A stretch of DNA of 64,000 nucleotides from a bacterium SCSIO 12844. Lineage in GTDB: Bacteria; Pseudomonadota; Gammaproteobacteria; Francisellales; Francisellaceae. The stretch lies in NCBI GenBank assembly GCA_024397935.1, contig CP073743.1, forward strand, positions 1,674,001 to 1,738,000. The letters run 5' to 3'. Positions within the stretch are counted from its first letter, which is position 1; each line of letters opens with the position of its first letter. Position numbers and translations under genes: made by a program. Positions 44,921 through 54,128 of the stretch are shown here, piece by piece. The notes under the pieces are model-generated. The model was given only the letters and a program-made list of their open reading frames with translations, was not told where the DNA came from and did not search any database.

Positions 44921-46360
44921 TTAACCAACTGACATTACATCACTATTAAACTCTTTATCACTACCATCAGTTGAGTAACTATAAAATAGTGTATCTGAGC
45001 TACTACTTAATGCCAAAGAAGAAGGCTTATCTTTACTTTCAGGTAATGGTGGTTCATCATCTACAGCCATATCACTAACAAAAGGGCAGTCAATAGACTC
45101 TAATGGCTTATCGTGCTCTATCCATATCATATATGATGGATGATCAATACCTACACCTGCCCCCGCTTTACCAGTATTTTTAGTAGTAACTACGTTTTGT
45201 AATGCTGTACCATATGCGCATTTTACATCATCATACTCTTCAAGTATATTATCTTGCATAAAGTATGTCATACCACCACCACTGGAAGTTTTAATCACTG
45301 TCCCATTTTTAGTCGAGCCATTAACTGTTGGTGCTTTTCCACCACTATTTAATGACAAAAAATTAGTATCACCATGAAAACCGACCATGTTAATATCATG
45401 CTTTGTTTTTAATTCTTCCTTAACAGCTCTCATAGCTACATTCACCGCCTCAGGATCTTTGGCATATTCATTTGGAATATGCACAATTACATTAGCATAT
45501 GTTTGATCATCAATAGCATACTTAGCTATTAAACATTTATGTTTAAGTAATACTTCCTCCTCAGGGCAAAGAATTGCATATTGATCAATACCAACAGTAA
45601 CACTAGTTTTCTTACCTACTTGACTAACTGCAATATCTAAAGTCGATACATTAAAATACTCAAGATAATCCTCTCGAATATAAGCGGACATAGACTGTTT
45701 ATGATCAATTTGGTTTCTAGCATTAACACCATCAAAGCGCTGCACTTTGATAAATTTATGATCTTTTCCATGATTGTTTATAACCATTTCAGCTGGTGCA
45801 ATATGCCCTTCTAATATTGTTAATACATGTGGGGTTGCCTTTCCTTCTAACTGTAACTGTACTGACTCAATAAACCCCTTTTCATCTATAGCAGCAGGAA
45901 TTGATTTTGTTTTCTTAATATGTTGATCAACTAGAGACTTTTCACTCTCAGTCATACCAAAATATTTTCTACTGTCATCACAACTTGATGAAGAAGATAA
46001 TGATAAACTTAAAGAGCTATTTGATTCAAATGATGTTGTCCTTTTAGCAACTGAATTATATTTTTTAGCGAAACTATGTGTTGCCTCTCTTGATATGACG
46101 GCTATTCTAATATATCGCTGATCGTCTATATGTCTAATATCAGAGATTGGTTGTGAGTCTTCAGAACTATCATCTGAATAATAAATACTATCGCTTAAAC
46201 CAATAGAAGCCCTTAATGATGTTGATTTTTTTATTTTTTTCATTTCAAGAACTTTCCGACGCTTCTCTTGAGGACTAATATCTGGTTTTACAGCAATAAT
46301 TTCAGAAACGCTAGCTTTAGTACTAATTTTTGCGCCAATAGTGGCTTTTTTACTTGGCAT
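44921..46360 (-). CDS. Unknown 479-residue protein with a DNase I/phosphatase-like C-terminal signature, candidate effector
   Basis: No signal peptide. The N-terminal 150 residues are Lys- and Ser-rich and probably disordered (SSLSLSLSSSSSCDDS). Residues about 175-415 look folded: VIVHIPNEY (291), VGFHGDTNFLS (GDTN at 330-333) and GIDHPSY (404-410) come in the order of the endonuclease/exonuclease/phosphatase fold, where GDxN and SDHxP carry active-site residues. The match is loose: the early Glu motif is not clear. The C-terminus is again Ser/Asp-rich. GGGTTGC lies seven bases before the ATG. Candidate host-directed hydrolase; inference. Confidence 0.72.
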   Translation of the reverse strand: MPSKKATIGAKISTKASVSEIIAVKPDISPQEKRRKVLEMKKIKKSTSLRASIGLSDSIYYSDDSSEDSQPISDIRHIDDQRYIRIAVISREATHSFAKKYNSVAKRTTSFESNSSLSLSLSSSSSCDDSRKYFGMTESEKSLVDQHIKKTKSIPAAIDEKGFIESVQLQLEGKATPHVLTILEGHIAPAEMVINNHGKDHKFIKVQRFDGVNARNQIDHKQSMSAYIREDYLEYFNVSTLDIAVSQVGKKTSVTVGIDQYAILCPEEEVLLKHKCLIAKYAIDDQTYANVIVHIPNEYAKDPEAVNVAMRAVKEELKTKHDINMVGFHGDTNFLSLNSGGKAPTVNGSTKNGTVIKTSSGGGMTYFMQDNILEEYDDVKCAYGTALQNVVTTKNTGKAGAGVGIDHPSYMIWIEHDKPLESIDCPFVSDMAVDDEPPLPESKDKPSSLALSSSSDTLFYSYSTDGSDKEFNSDVMSVG

Positions 46361-46367
46361 TTTAATT

Positions 46368-46374
46368 GCAACCC
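46368..46374 (-). promoter_or_regulatory. TTG-type leader motif before the 479-residue unknown gene
   Basis: The minus strand reads GGGTTGC, AATTAAA, ATG, the longest spacing of the set. Confidence 0.45.
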
Positions 46375-46481
46375 ACTACATACTTTATTACATTAATTTA
46401 AATTATTAAATTTATTATACAATAATCAAATGTAATTTGAAATTTTAAAGTAAGTTTTTATTATAATTTTATATTCCTATA

Positions 46482-46757
46482 TTAACTATAACCTTTATAG
46501 TTTAAATAGGTTGTTGCGACAATATAAATAATAGAAATAGCCAAACCAATCACGCATAATATCACTGCGATACGAATCATTGAATTTGTTGTTTTGCGAC
46601 GAGCTAATACCCCTGAAATTAACCCCAGAATACTCACAGGAAGCCCAATATAAGGCCATGACCAAGTGATTAGACTAATAATACCTAGAACTAGTGCAAT
46701 AACACATTCAACTGTTACTTCAGTACTCATCTGAGTTGTATCATCTCTATTTTCCAT
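46482..46757 (-). CDS. Small DUF4190-like membrane protein
   Basis: A 91-residue protein with two or three hydrophobic helices: VIALVLGIISLITWSWPYIG and LPVSILGLISGVLARRKT form the pair with a Gly-rich turn known from DUF4190-type proteins, then a third helix RIAVILCVIGLAISIIYIVA. A charged N-terminal tail (MENRDDTTQMS) is cytoplasmic. Function of the group is unknown. GAGGG lies upstream. It stands alone between the 479-residue unknown gene and rubredoxin, all on the minus strand. Confidence 0.7.
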   Translation of the reverse strand: MENRDDTTQMSTEVTVECVIALVLGIISLITWSWPYIGLPVSILGLISGVLARRKTTNSMIRIAVILCVIGLAISIIYIVATTYLNYKGYS

Positions 46758-46864
46758 AATTGATATACCCTCATTATCTAGTTATATAATTTATAATCGA
46801 AAGTATAGTTGAAAAATCATATTTTTGAGCAAGAAAATCAAGTCGTGTTTATAAAGTTATATGA

Positions 46865-47044
46865 TTAAATTTCAATCATTTCGAAATCTTCTTTACTGAC
46901 ACCACAATCAGGGCAAACCCAATCATCTGAAATATCTTCCCACTTAGTTCCTGGCTCAATACCATCTTCAGGCCATCCTTCAGCTTCATCATAAATAAAA
47001 CCACATACAACACACATATAACGCTTATAATCAAGTGATGACAT
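46865..47044 (-). CDS. Rubredoxin
   Basis: Short electron carrier of 59 residues. Reading from ATG (complement of 47042-47044), the protein starts [20 protein letters not shown] and continues with [16 protein letters not shown], then [20 protein letters not shown]. The two CxxCG pairs bind one iron atom, and the aromatic core (Tyr, Trp, Phe) is intact. Length fits the family. Usual partners are rubredoxin reductase, alkane hydroxylase or oxygen-detoxifying flavoproteins; none is adjacent, so its partner is elsewhere. AAGGG precedes the start. Confidence 0.95.
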   Translation of the reverse strand: MSSLDYKRYMCVVCGFIYDEAEGWPEDGIEPGTKWEDISDDWVCPDCGVSKEDFEMIEI

Positions 47045-47100
47045 AATAAAAACCCTTTTTCATTTTTTTAGTATTACAATTTATTTTTAAACGGCCCTTA

Positions 47101-48183
47101 TCATAACAAAACTTGCGCATTTTTCATATCATCAAATGACAATGAAGTCTGTTTAACATCTTCCATTTCTCCAAACCTAACACCAATACCAACTAAGCGT
47201 ACCGCTTTTTGATGATGATTCATTGCATAAGTTAATAATTCAATAAACTTAGTCTCATCTGAAAAAGAAGAAATACACTCATTGGTTGTTTGGGTAAAAT
47301 CTGAAAACTTTAACTTAATAAACTGTTTATATATGGGTTGGTTGATTTTTTCTAAGCGCATATGAAGCTTTGCCATTAATGGCTTCATATACTCTAATGC
47401 CCCATCAAGTGATGCTGTATTTCTAAATAATGTATGCTCTACACTAACTGATTTACGTTTACGATTAGGTTTAACTTCTCGATTATCAATACCTCTAGCT
47501 TGTTGGTATAATATTTGACCAAAAGAGCCAAATATTTCATTTAAAATTGTTAAATCATAGCGCTGTAAATCTCCGCATGTTTTAACACCTAATCGTGATA
47601 GTTTTTCTAATGCCGACTTGCCAACACCATGAATTTTTTTTACTGGCAAATGATAGATAAAAGCATCAATTTGCTCTGGCGAGATAACAAAAATACCATT
47701 TGGTTTATTCCAGTCACTAGCAACTTTAGCTAAAAATTTACTGGGGGCAACACCTGCTGAAGCTGTTAAACCTTCAGAGTCTGCTATTTTTTCTCGAATA
47801 CTCTCAGCAATCCAAGTTGCGCTACCTTTATATAAAGGACAGTCTGTTACATCAAGATAAGCTTCATCTAATGACAATGGCTCAACTAAATTTGTATAAG
47901 TTTTAAAAATACGACGTATATTGTCAGAAACTTGACGATATTTAGCCATATTTCCTGATATTAAAGTTAAATGCGGACAAAGTTTTAAAGCTTGTGCTGT
48001 TGGCATAGCTGAATGCAACCCATACTCTCTAGCCTCATAATTACAAGTTGCCAAAACACCACGTTTTTCTGCACTACCTCCAACAGCAACTGGTTTAGAA
48101 ATTAACTTTGGATTGTCTCTCGTTTCAACAGCTGCATAAAAACAATCCATATCAATATGAATAATTTTTCGCATCTTTTGCAT
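47101..48183 (-). CDS. dinB: DNA polymerase IV (Y family)
   Basis: Translesion polymerase of 360 residues. KIIHIDMDCFYAAVE carries the first catalytic Asp pair, PLSLDEAYLDVT the second Asp/Glu, and KIHGVGKSALEKLSRLGVKT the helix-hairpin-helix. The C-terminal little-finger part is complete, but no beta-clamp-binding QLxLF end is seen; TSLSFDDMKNAQVLL may replace it. AGAGG six bases before the first ATG (48183) supports that start over the next Met. No LexA-type box was recognised upstream. Downstream of the glutamine amidotransferase gene on the same strand, 43 bases away. Confidence 0.95.
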   Translation of the reverse strand: MQKMRKIIHIDMDCFYAAVETRDNPKLISKPVAVGGSAEKRGVLATCNYEAREYGLHSAMPTAQALKLCPHLTLISGNMAKYRQVSDNIRRIFKTYTNLVEPLSLDEAYLDVTDCPLYKGSATWIAESIREKIADSEGLTASAGVAPSKFLAKVASDWNKPNGIFVISPEQIDAFIYHLPVKKIHGVGKSALEKLSRLGVKTCGDLQRYDLTILNEIFGSFGQILYQQARGIDNREVKPNRKRKSVSVEHTLFRNTASLDGALEYMKPLMAKLHMRLEKINQPIYKQFIKLKFSDFTQTTNECISSFSDETKFIELLTYAMNHHQKAVRLVGIGVRFGEMEDVKQTSLSFDDMKNAQVLL

Positions 48184-48226
48184 AGATTACCTCTTAAGTA
48201 AAATAGTATTATTAAAATTATGATAT

Positions 48227-49024
48227 TTATAAAGGTTCAATCGTCACCTGTTTATTATTATCAACAATAACGATACAATTTTCATCAACTTTCTTCCATT
48301 TATGCGCGTTATAATTACTCAATGGCTCTGAAGCAACAATAACACTTTTATTATTATTTTTTTCAAGTTCTGAATAAAATAATGAACAATGCTCTGTCTC
48401 AAAAGCATACTTTGTTGCATACAGTATATTACCATCTGTTAAAGCAATATTAATTTCTAACTTTTTATCAACATGATTATATTGTTTTTGCAGTTGTGTA
48501 ATTCTATCTAATGCATCTATAATCGCCTCTTTCATAGATAAACCTTTTTTTATCATCCTTTGCAAAATCATTGCAAAGAAAAACTCACTGTCTGTATGCC
48601 CTGCAATATGGGTAAAAATATCATCATCTAATTCATCTATAATATGTCTTTTTACCGACTTAAAATCATGAATTGAGCCATTATGCACCATAGAATACTG
48701 TTCATAGGCAAATGGATGGCAATTACCAATACTCACATTACCTTCTGTAGAATAACGAATATGCCCTAAAACACAGTCTGATTTTACTTTTGCGGCAATA
48801 TTGCGCAAATTCATATCATTCCAGGCTGGTCTAATTGATTTAAAAATACCTGGCTTATCATCAATATCATGATTATACCAAGCGATTCCAAAGCCATCTG
48901 CATTAACACGATGAAGACCTTTCTGTGCATGAAAACTCTGCATAATTAATGAATTTTCAGGATCTTCTAAAATTGTTTTTAAACAAATTGGTTCATCTGA
49001 TAAATAAGCAACAAAACGACACAT
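48227..49024 (-). CDS. Class II glutamine amidotransferase (YafJ-like)
   Basis: A 265-residue Ntn-type amidotransferase starting MCRFVAYLSDEP, so Cys2 becomes the N-terminal nucleophile once Met is removed. QSFHAQKGLHRVNADGFGIAWY, GHIRYSTEGNV, NCHPFAYEQYSMVHNGSIHDF and HTDSEFFFAM are the conserved substrate-pocket strings of the YafJ/GatD-like group. The acceptor substrate is unknown. In E. coli yafJ lies close to dinB (yafN-P), and the same closeness is seen here. AAGGACC lies upstream of the start. Confidence 0.92.
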   Translation of the reverse strand: MCRFVAYLSDEPICLKTILEDPENSLIMQSFHAQKGLHRVNADGFGIAWYNHDIDDKPGIFKSIRPAWNDMNLRNIAAKVKSDCVLGHIRYSTEGNVSIGNCHPFAYEQYSMVHNGSIHDFKSVKRHIIDELDDDIFTHIAGHTDSEFFFAMILQRMIKKGLSMKEAIIDALDRITQLQKQYNHVDKKLEINIALTDGNILYATKYAFETEHCSLFYSELEKNNNKSVIVASEPLSNYNAHKWKKVDENCIVIVDNNKQVTIEPL

Positions 49025-49137
49025 ATACTTGGTCCTTATTTTAAAATATAATGATTACCTTAAGTATAAAGTACTATTCTATTGATCATATAATTATTTA
49101 ACAAATTTAGCTATTTCTAAATTAGTGAAGCATATTA

Positions 49138-50745
49138 TTAAATAGTATGTTGAATATGTTGATAGAATTTTTCCGTTACATCACTTCTAAAAAATAAGTT
49201 AGTCACTGATTTGAAACCTTGTGGGTTAGCTTCTTCATTAATAATATGCTTTATATTAGCTAAAGTAGCGACTGAATCATTTGGCAGCATAAAAGCACCA
49301 TTACTATCTGAAAGTTCACTCCATAGTCTATTTACGCCATTAGAATCAATTACACCTGAATCTAATTTTGATTTAATATCTTTATAAATGCTATATAACG
49401 ACTTTAAGCTTTCTGTTTGTTCACCTAACTCTATATTTCTTGTTGCATTTATAAATACATCTACCGCTTTATAATTACCAATACTTAAACCCATTTCAAT
49501 TGACTCATATGGTGATAATAATTTTAATTGGCTCTGAAAGTCTAACTTGCTATTTAAAAGTGACTCAATATAAATATCTACCATTTCATATTGATTTAAA
49601 TAGATCATAGTATCTAAAACACAATAGTTACTATTACTAACCTTCCCACGATAGATTGGTTCAAATTGTTCACTTGTAAAATCAAATTGATTTATTTTTT
49701 CAAAATATGCTTTAACCGTTTGAGTTTCTCCTCTAATCATTGCAGTTGCTACACCCGCAAATTTACCTAAGATTTCTGCATAACAAAGTTTAAATTTTTC
49801 ATCTAATGGCATGTTTGTAGTTCTAATCGTTTCAAGATAAGCTGATACGGCTTCATCATAACCATGTTCTAAAGCTAGTTTTAATAAACTACTGTCACCT
49901 GCAGCATTAGATATATTTTCAATTAATGGGTCTTCAAAAGACTTTTCAATGCCATTAACTGGCTTGGTACTGGCCATCAACTCAACATTTACAATGATTT
50001 CTTTTTCATCATTTGGTGTCATTGCCAAACCAATATAACCTAATAAATCTCTAATATTGTCTTTTATTATTACTTCGTCATGATCTACTAAATAATATTT
50101 TTCTCCATCAAAGCTTAAATTAATTCTATGTCCTATATTAGAAATATGTACAGAGTTACCCGGCTTCGTTAATAATCCTTCAAGGTACTCAAGCATCGAT
50201 TGTCGATTAAATATCTTAACTCCCTTAGCTTGAAGATGAACCTCTTGATCTAAACTGCAATTAACGTTGCTTTTATTTATTAATTGATTTGCTTTACTAA
50301 TATTTTGCTCATCTTGAAAGATAGCTATACTCTCTAAAAATGGTTTAACAGAGAGAAGTAGTTGTTCTGTTTCACTTAACCCGTCTTGTTGAAAGCGCTT
50401 GCTTTCAATCTCATTTAAAGCATTAATCAAATATTTATTTTCAAGCTGTTCAACTAATTCAAGAAATTCAGCATACTCTGGATTATCTGGATCATCATTA
50501 GCTTTATGATATAATTGATTGAAATTTTGTATATCATACCCCATATCACTTGCAAGCTGATCAAAACTTACAAATATATTTTCATCATTAATACGAATAT
50601 CATGGTGCAATAAATCTAAGATATTTAAAAACTCTTTAATTTTACCATTTGTATTATAATAAGCAGCTGTTGAAGCAATACCTGCACAAGCACCCTGTTT
50701 ATTATATGGAATATTATATAATTCTAAAGCTTGTAAAATACGCAT
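49138..50745 (-). CDS. Candidate effector: papain-like N-terminus plus ankyrin-like helical repeats
   Basis: A 535-residue soluble protein, family not recognised. The start has NKQGACAGIASTAAYY with Cys20 at the head of a helix, then IGHRINLSFDGEKYYLVDHDEV with His206 and Asp221: the Cys-His-Asp arrangement of papain-like peptidases such as the YopT/C58 group. The second half (about 290-470) has helical repeats like SLLKLALEHGYDEAVSAYLE and YKAVDVFINAT, related to those of the next protein upstream. GGGGTTGC lies three bases before the ATG. Legionella AnkH is a known example of ankyrin repeats joined to a papain-like domain; kinship is not shown. Confidence 0.75.
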   Translation of the reverse strand: MRILQALELYNIPYNKQGACAGIASTAAYYNTNGKIKEFLNILDLLHHDIRINDENIFVSFDQLASDMGYDIQNFNQLYHKANDDPDNPEYAEFLELVEQLENKYLINALNEIESKRFQQDGLSETEQLLLSVKPFLESIAIFQDEQNISKANQLINKSNVNCSLDQEVHLQAKGVKIFNRQSMLEYLEGLLTKPGNSVHISNIGHRINLSFDGEKYYLVDHDEVIIKDNIRDLLGYIGLAMTPNDEKEIIVNVELMASTKPVNGIEKSFEDPLIENISNAAGDSSLLKLALEHGYDEAVSAYLETIRTTNMPLDEKFKLCYAEILGKFAGVATAMIRGETQTVKAYFEKINQFDFTSEQFEPIYRGKVSNSNYCVLDTMIYLNQYEMVDIYIESLLNSKLDFQSQLKLLSPYESIEMGLSIGNYKAVDVFINATRNIELGEQTESLKSLYSIYKDIKSKLDSGVIDSNGVNRLWSELSDSNGAFMLPNDSVATLANIKHIINEEANPQGFKSVTNLFFRSDVTEKFYQHIQHTI

Positions 50746-50748
50746 GAT

Positions 50749-50756
50749 GCAACCCC
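50749..50756 (-). promoter_or_regulatory. TTG-type leader motif before the 535-residue gene
   Basis: The minus strand reads GGGGTTGC, ATC, ATG. Confidence 0.45.
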
Positions 50757-50780
50757 ATTTTAAATCTTAGTCAAATAACA

Positions 50781-51707
50781 CTAATTTACTTGACTATATA
50801 GCTCAACAATCTGCTCCATATTCAAATTTTTGTTTATTTCATGATATAGTAATATCAAATCACTACTTGAGTCCTGAAGATCAAAGTAACCACGTTCATC
50901 AGAAAGTCTTTCTAATAATAATTTAACTTTTGTAGATACGATATAATCGTTACCTTGAAATTTAGCTAGTACTCCATCTAAGTGAAGCTCTGTATTTATT
51001 TCACTAGAAACTATACTTTTACCCATTTGGTCATAAATATAATATAATTTACTTATTATATCTAATTCAGGTATATAAAAATCTTTAATTTGATCAAAGT
51101 ATAGTGCCACAACTTGATGCTGATTATTCCTTATTGCAGCGGATATTGCATTCATACCATCGAAATTTTTTGCCAAGATTAATTCAACTTTATCTTTTTC
51201 AGATAGTTCTGAATATTTAATTAGTTCAATATAAGTTTTAACTGCCTGGTAGGATCCATTTGTCATAGCGATATAAAGCCCTGGTGTGCCAAATGGTTGA
51301 TTTAATGCCAATTGTATTTTTTTAGTTTTATCATCACAATCTGAATCTAATATCTCATTTACATAGAAATAAACGAGTTGATAATAATCATTGATCAATG
51401 ACTGATATAACAAATGATGTGCCGTTTGCTGAAATTTATCATTAATTAATAATAACTCTTTAACATCTTCTAATAGTAAATCTGATTCAAGGATTGCCGT
51501 TACATAAGCATTGACAATCTCACATTTACTATCTAATAAAGCTGACATTAATCCAGGCATTAATGTATGATTTTTTGCCAATAGTAAATTTTTTCTCTCA
51601 TTCAAGCTATAATCTGAATTAATAATCTGCTTCATTAATTGCCCTACTGCACTGCAATTATCATCATTTTTAGCATTCATTAATTTAGCTAATTGATTTA
51701 GACTCAT
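50781..51707 (-). CDS. Ankyrin-like helical repeat protein, candidate effector
   Basis: The ATG at 51707 (MSLNQLAKLM) is preferred over 51719: the longer start would lie on top of the GGGTTG leader block that precedes the other genes of this type by 3-4 bases. About 308 residues, no signal peptide. Residues 40-215 hold about four units with a 43-residue period, each like PGLYIAMTNGSYQAVKTYIE followed by a helix and a loop, a stretched ankyrin form. The C-terminal 80 residues resemble the C-terminal region of the 535-residue protein (KLYYIYDQMGK against SLYSIYKDIKS). The two genes are tandem, 35 bases apart, and probably co-transcribed. Role unknown. Confidence 0.72.
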   Translation of the reverse strand: MSLNQLAKLMNAKNDDNCSAVGQLMKQIINSDYSLNERKNLLLAKNHTLMPGLMSALLDSKCEIVNAYVTAILESDLLLEDVKELLLINDKFQQTAHHLLYQSLINDYYQLVYFYVNEILDSDCDDKTKKIQLALNQPFGTPGLYIAMTNGSYQAVKTYIELIKYSELSEKDKVELILAKNFDGMNAISAAIRNNQHQVVALYFDQIKDFYIPELDIISKLYYIYDQMGKSIVSSEINTELHLDGVLAKFQGNDYIVSTKVKLLLERLSDERGYFDLQDSSSDLILLYHEINKNLNMEQIVELYSQVN

Positions 51708-51710
51708 TTC

Positions 51711-51717
51711 ACAACCC
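51711..51717 (-). promoter_or_regulatory. TTG-type leader motif that sets the start of the repeat-protein gene
   Basis: The minus strand reads ATGGGTTGTGAAATG. If the second ATG is the start, GGGTTGT stands three bases before it as in the other genes; the first ATG would overlap it. Confidence 0.45.
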
Positions 51718-51852
51718 AATACATTATTATAATTATTTTAATAATAATACAATATTTTAAATTATTTTGAAATAAATAAAATGTAAAATAACTAAACTTA
51801 GCAAAGATTTATTCAATTAGATATGATTAATAGTTTGATATTGATAGAATTA

Positions 51853-53049
51853 TTAATTAACTAATGAAATTGAATTCGCTATTTTTTCAGCTCTTTCTTT
51901 TGCTTGATCGACTGTATCAGCTAACGCTAATGCAACGCCCATTCTTCTTAGTCCATTAATATTAGGCTTTGCAAATAAACGAATATCACTTTCTTGAATC
52001 AGTAACGCATCTTCAATACCACTAAATTGTGGTTGATTCGATTGACCATTTAATAAAATAGCAGCCGATGCACCAGGCCGTATTGTTTTAATTTCACCGA
52101 TTGGTAATCCTAAAATGGCTCTTAAGTGTAACTCAAATTCATTCATATTTTGAGAACATAAAGTAACCATTCCCGTATCATGAGGTCTAGGTGAAACCTC
52201 GTTAAAATAAACTTCATCACCTTTAATAAATAATTCCACACCAAATAAACCGTAACCACCTAATGCATCTGTAATTTGCTTTGCAATTAGTTGTGCTTTT
52301 TTAATTACTTTATCTGTCAATAGATGTGGTTGCCATGAAAGTCGATAATCCCCTTTAATTTGTATATGTCCAATTGGATCACAAAATAAAGTACCTTCTT
52401 TAGGATGTCGAACTGTTAATAATGTAATCTCACTATCAAACGGTATAAATGTTTCAACAATAACTCGTTTTGAATGGCCTCTTGCACCTTCTTGCGCATA
52501 CTGCCATGCTGAGTCAATATCTTCTTTACTTTTTAGTATTGATTGGCCCTTGCCTGATGAGCTCATTAACGGTTTAATGACACAAGGAAGATCAATTATT
52601 TTAACTGCATCTAAATAGCGTTCATAAGTATCAGCAAATTTAAACTCTGAAGTTTTAAGATGCAATTTATCTGATGCAAGCTTTCTAATACCCTCTCTAT
52701 CCATCGTTAATTGAACTGCTTTAGCACAAGGTACTACTTTAAAGCCCTCTTCTTCTAATTCAATTAATGCATCTGTTGCAATTGCCTCAATCTCAGGCAC
52801 TAAGTAATCAGGTTTTATCTCTTTAACAAGTACTTTTAGTTGATTTTTATCTTGCATATCTATTACAACTGACTGATGTGCAAGATGCATTGCAGGCGCA
52901 TTGTCATAACGATCAATAGCAATCACGTAAATACCTAAACGCTGTGCAGCAATTGTAAATTCTTTACCTAGTTCACCTGAACCAAGTAACATTATTTTTA
53001 ATTGCGACTGAGTTTTTGCCGTACCAAGACAAAACATAGAACTTATCAT
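51853..53049 (-). CDS. purT: Formate-dependent phosphoribosylglycinamide formyltransferase
   Basis: ATP-grasp enzyme of purine synthesis that formylates GAR with formate and ATP. At 398 residues it is near E. coli PurT (392). [59 protein letters not shown] and [16 protein letters not shown] are canonical. The N-terminus is about ten residues longer than usual; the ATG nearest MLLGSG has no better site, so the upstream one is kept. It follows tdh on the same strand, 26 bases downstream, so it may be co-transcribed with kbl-tdh. Threonine breakdown to glycine and formate use would then be linked. Confidence 0.95.
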   Translation of the reverse strand: MISSMFCLGTAKTQSQLKIMLLGSGELGKEFTIAAQRLGIYVIAIDRYDNAPAMHLAHQSVVIDMQDKNQLKVLVKEIKPDYLVPEIEAIATDALIELEEEGFKVVPCAKAVQLTMDREGIRKLASDKLHLKTSEFKFADTYERYLDAVKIIDLPCVIKPLMSSSGKGQSILKSKEDIDSAWQYAQEGARGHSKRVIVETFIPFDSEITLLTVRHPKEGTLFCDPIGHIQIKGDYRLSWQPHLLTDKVIKKAQLIAKQITDALGGYGLFGVELFIKGDEVYFNEVSPRPHDTGMVTLCSQNMNEFELHLRAILGLPIGEIKTIRPGASAAILLNGQSNQPQFSGIEDALLIQESDIRLFAKPNINGLRRMGVALALADTVDQAKERAEKIANSISLVN

Positions 53050-53075
53050 CCTTTTATTTATATTTTAAATCTAGT

Positions 53076-54128
53076 TTATGACCAATCAAGAATCACTTTA
53101 CCACATTGACCAGATTTCATAATTTCAAAACCTTCCTTGTAGTCTGCTACAGGTAATTCATGCGTAATAACATTAGAGACATCTAACCCACCATCTAACA
53201 TGCTAATCATTTTATACCAAGTTTCAAACATCTCACGGCCATAAATACCTTTCAGCTTAAGGCCTTGCCAGACAATTTTATTCCAGTTAATCTCAACTTC
53301 TGAGTTACCGGCAATACCTAATATAGCAATTCTTCCTCCATTACTCATCGAGCTAATCATCGCATTAATTGCCTCATGATGGCCTGAGACTTCAAGACCA
53401 ACATCAAACCCTTCAGTCATATTAATTTTTTTCATTATCTGCTGTAGTTTATCTGCTTGATCAGACGCTTTAGGTAGATTTTTCACATTTAATGTAACAT
53501 CCGCACCCATTTGCTTTGCCATTTCTAAACGATAATCATTAATATCTGTAACAACAATACGCCTTGCTCCTACATGGCGACAAACCGCTGCTGCCATGAT
53601 GCCAATCGGGCCTGCACCAGTAATTAAAACATCTTCACCAATAAGATCAAATGATAACGCAGTATGCACAGCATTACCAAATGGATCAAACATACTTGCA
53701 ACACGATCTTCAACAAATTCTGGAACTTTAAAAACATTGTCTTCTGGAATCACTAAATATTCAGCAAAAGCACCTTGGCGATTAACACCCACGCCAACCG
53801 TATTAGGACATAAATGTCGCTTACCTGCTCGACAATTTCGACAATAGCCACAAACAATATGTCCCTCACCTGAAACACGATCTCCTACTTGATAGCCTGT
53901 CACTTCAATACCTGTCTGAACAACTTCACCAACAAATTCATGACCAACTGCCATCGGGACTGGAATTGTTTTTTGTGCCCATTCATCCCATAAATAAATA
54001 TGTAAATCTGTGCCACAGATCGCTGTTTTTTTAATTTTAATTAAAACATCATTATGACCGACTTCAGGCTCAGCAATATCAGTCATCCATATGCCAGGTT
54101 CAGCTTTTAATTTAGATAGCGCTTTCAT
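53076..54128 (-). CDS. tdh: L-threonine 3-dehydrogenase
   Basis: Zinc- and NAD-dependent oxidation of threonine to 2-amino-3-ketobutyrate. Length 350 (E. coli 341). [18 protein letters not shown] and GHEFVGEV supply catalytic-zinc ligands, [15 protein letters not shown] the structural-zinc cysteines, and [20 protein letters not shown] the NAD fold. [15 protein letters not shown] is the family start. It overlaps the end of kbl by 17 bases, a standard kbl-tdh operon with tight coupling. The ribosome site lies within kbl. Confidence 0.97.
   Translation of the reverse strand: MKALSKLKAEPGIWMTDIAEPEVGHNDVLIKIKKTAICGTDLHIYLWDEWAQKTIPVPMAVGHEFVGEVVQTGIEVTGYQVGDRVSGEGHIVCGYCRNCRAGKRHLCPNTVGVGVNRQGAFAEYLVIPEDNVFKVPEFVEDRVASMFDPFGNAVHTALSFDLIGEDVLITGAGPIGIMAAAVCRHVGARRIVVTDINDYRLEMAKQMGADVTLNVKNLPKASDQADKLQQIMKKINMTEGFDVGLEVSGHHEAINAMISSMSNGGRIAILGIAGNSEVEINWNKIVWQGLKLKGIYGREMFETWYKMISMLDGGLDVSNVITHELPVADYKEGFEIMKSGQCGKVILDWS

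Noticed and set aside
53596-53847. Plus-strand open frame opposite tdh
   Set aside because: Lies wholly antisense to a certain gene, with no ribosome site or recognisable product.
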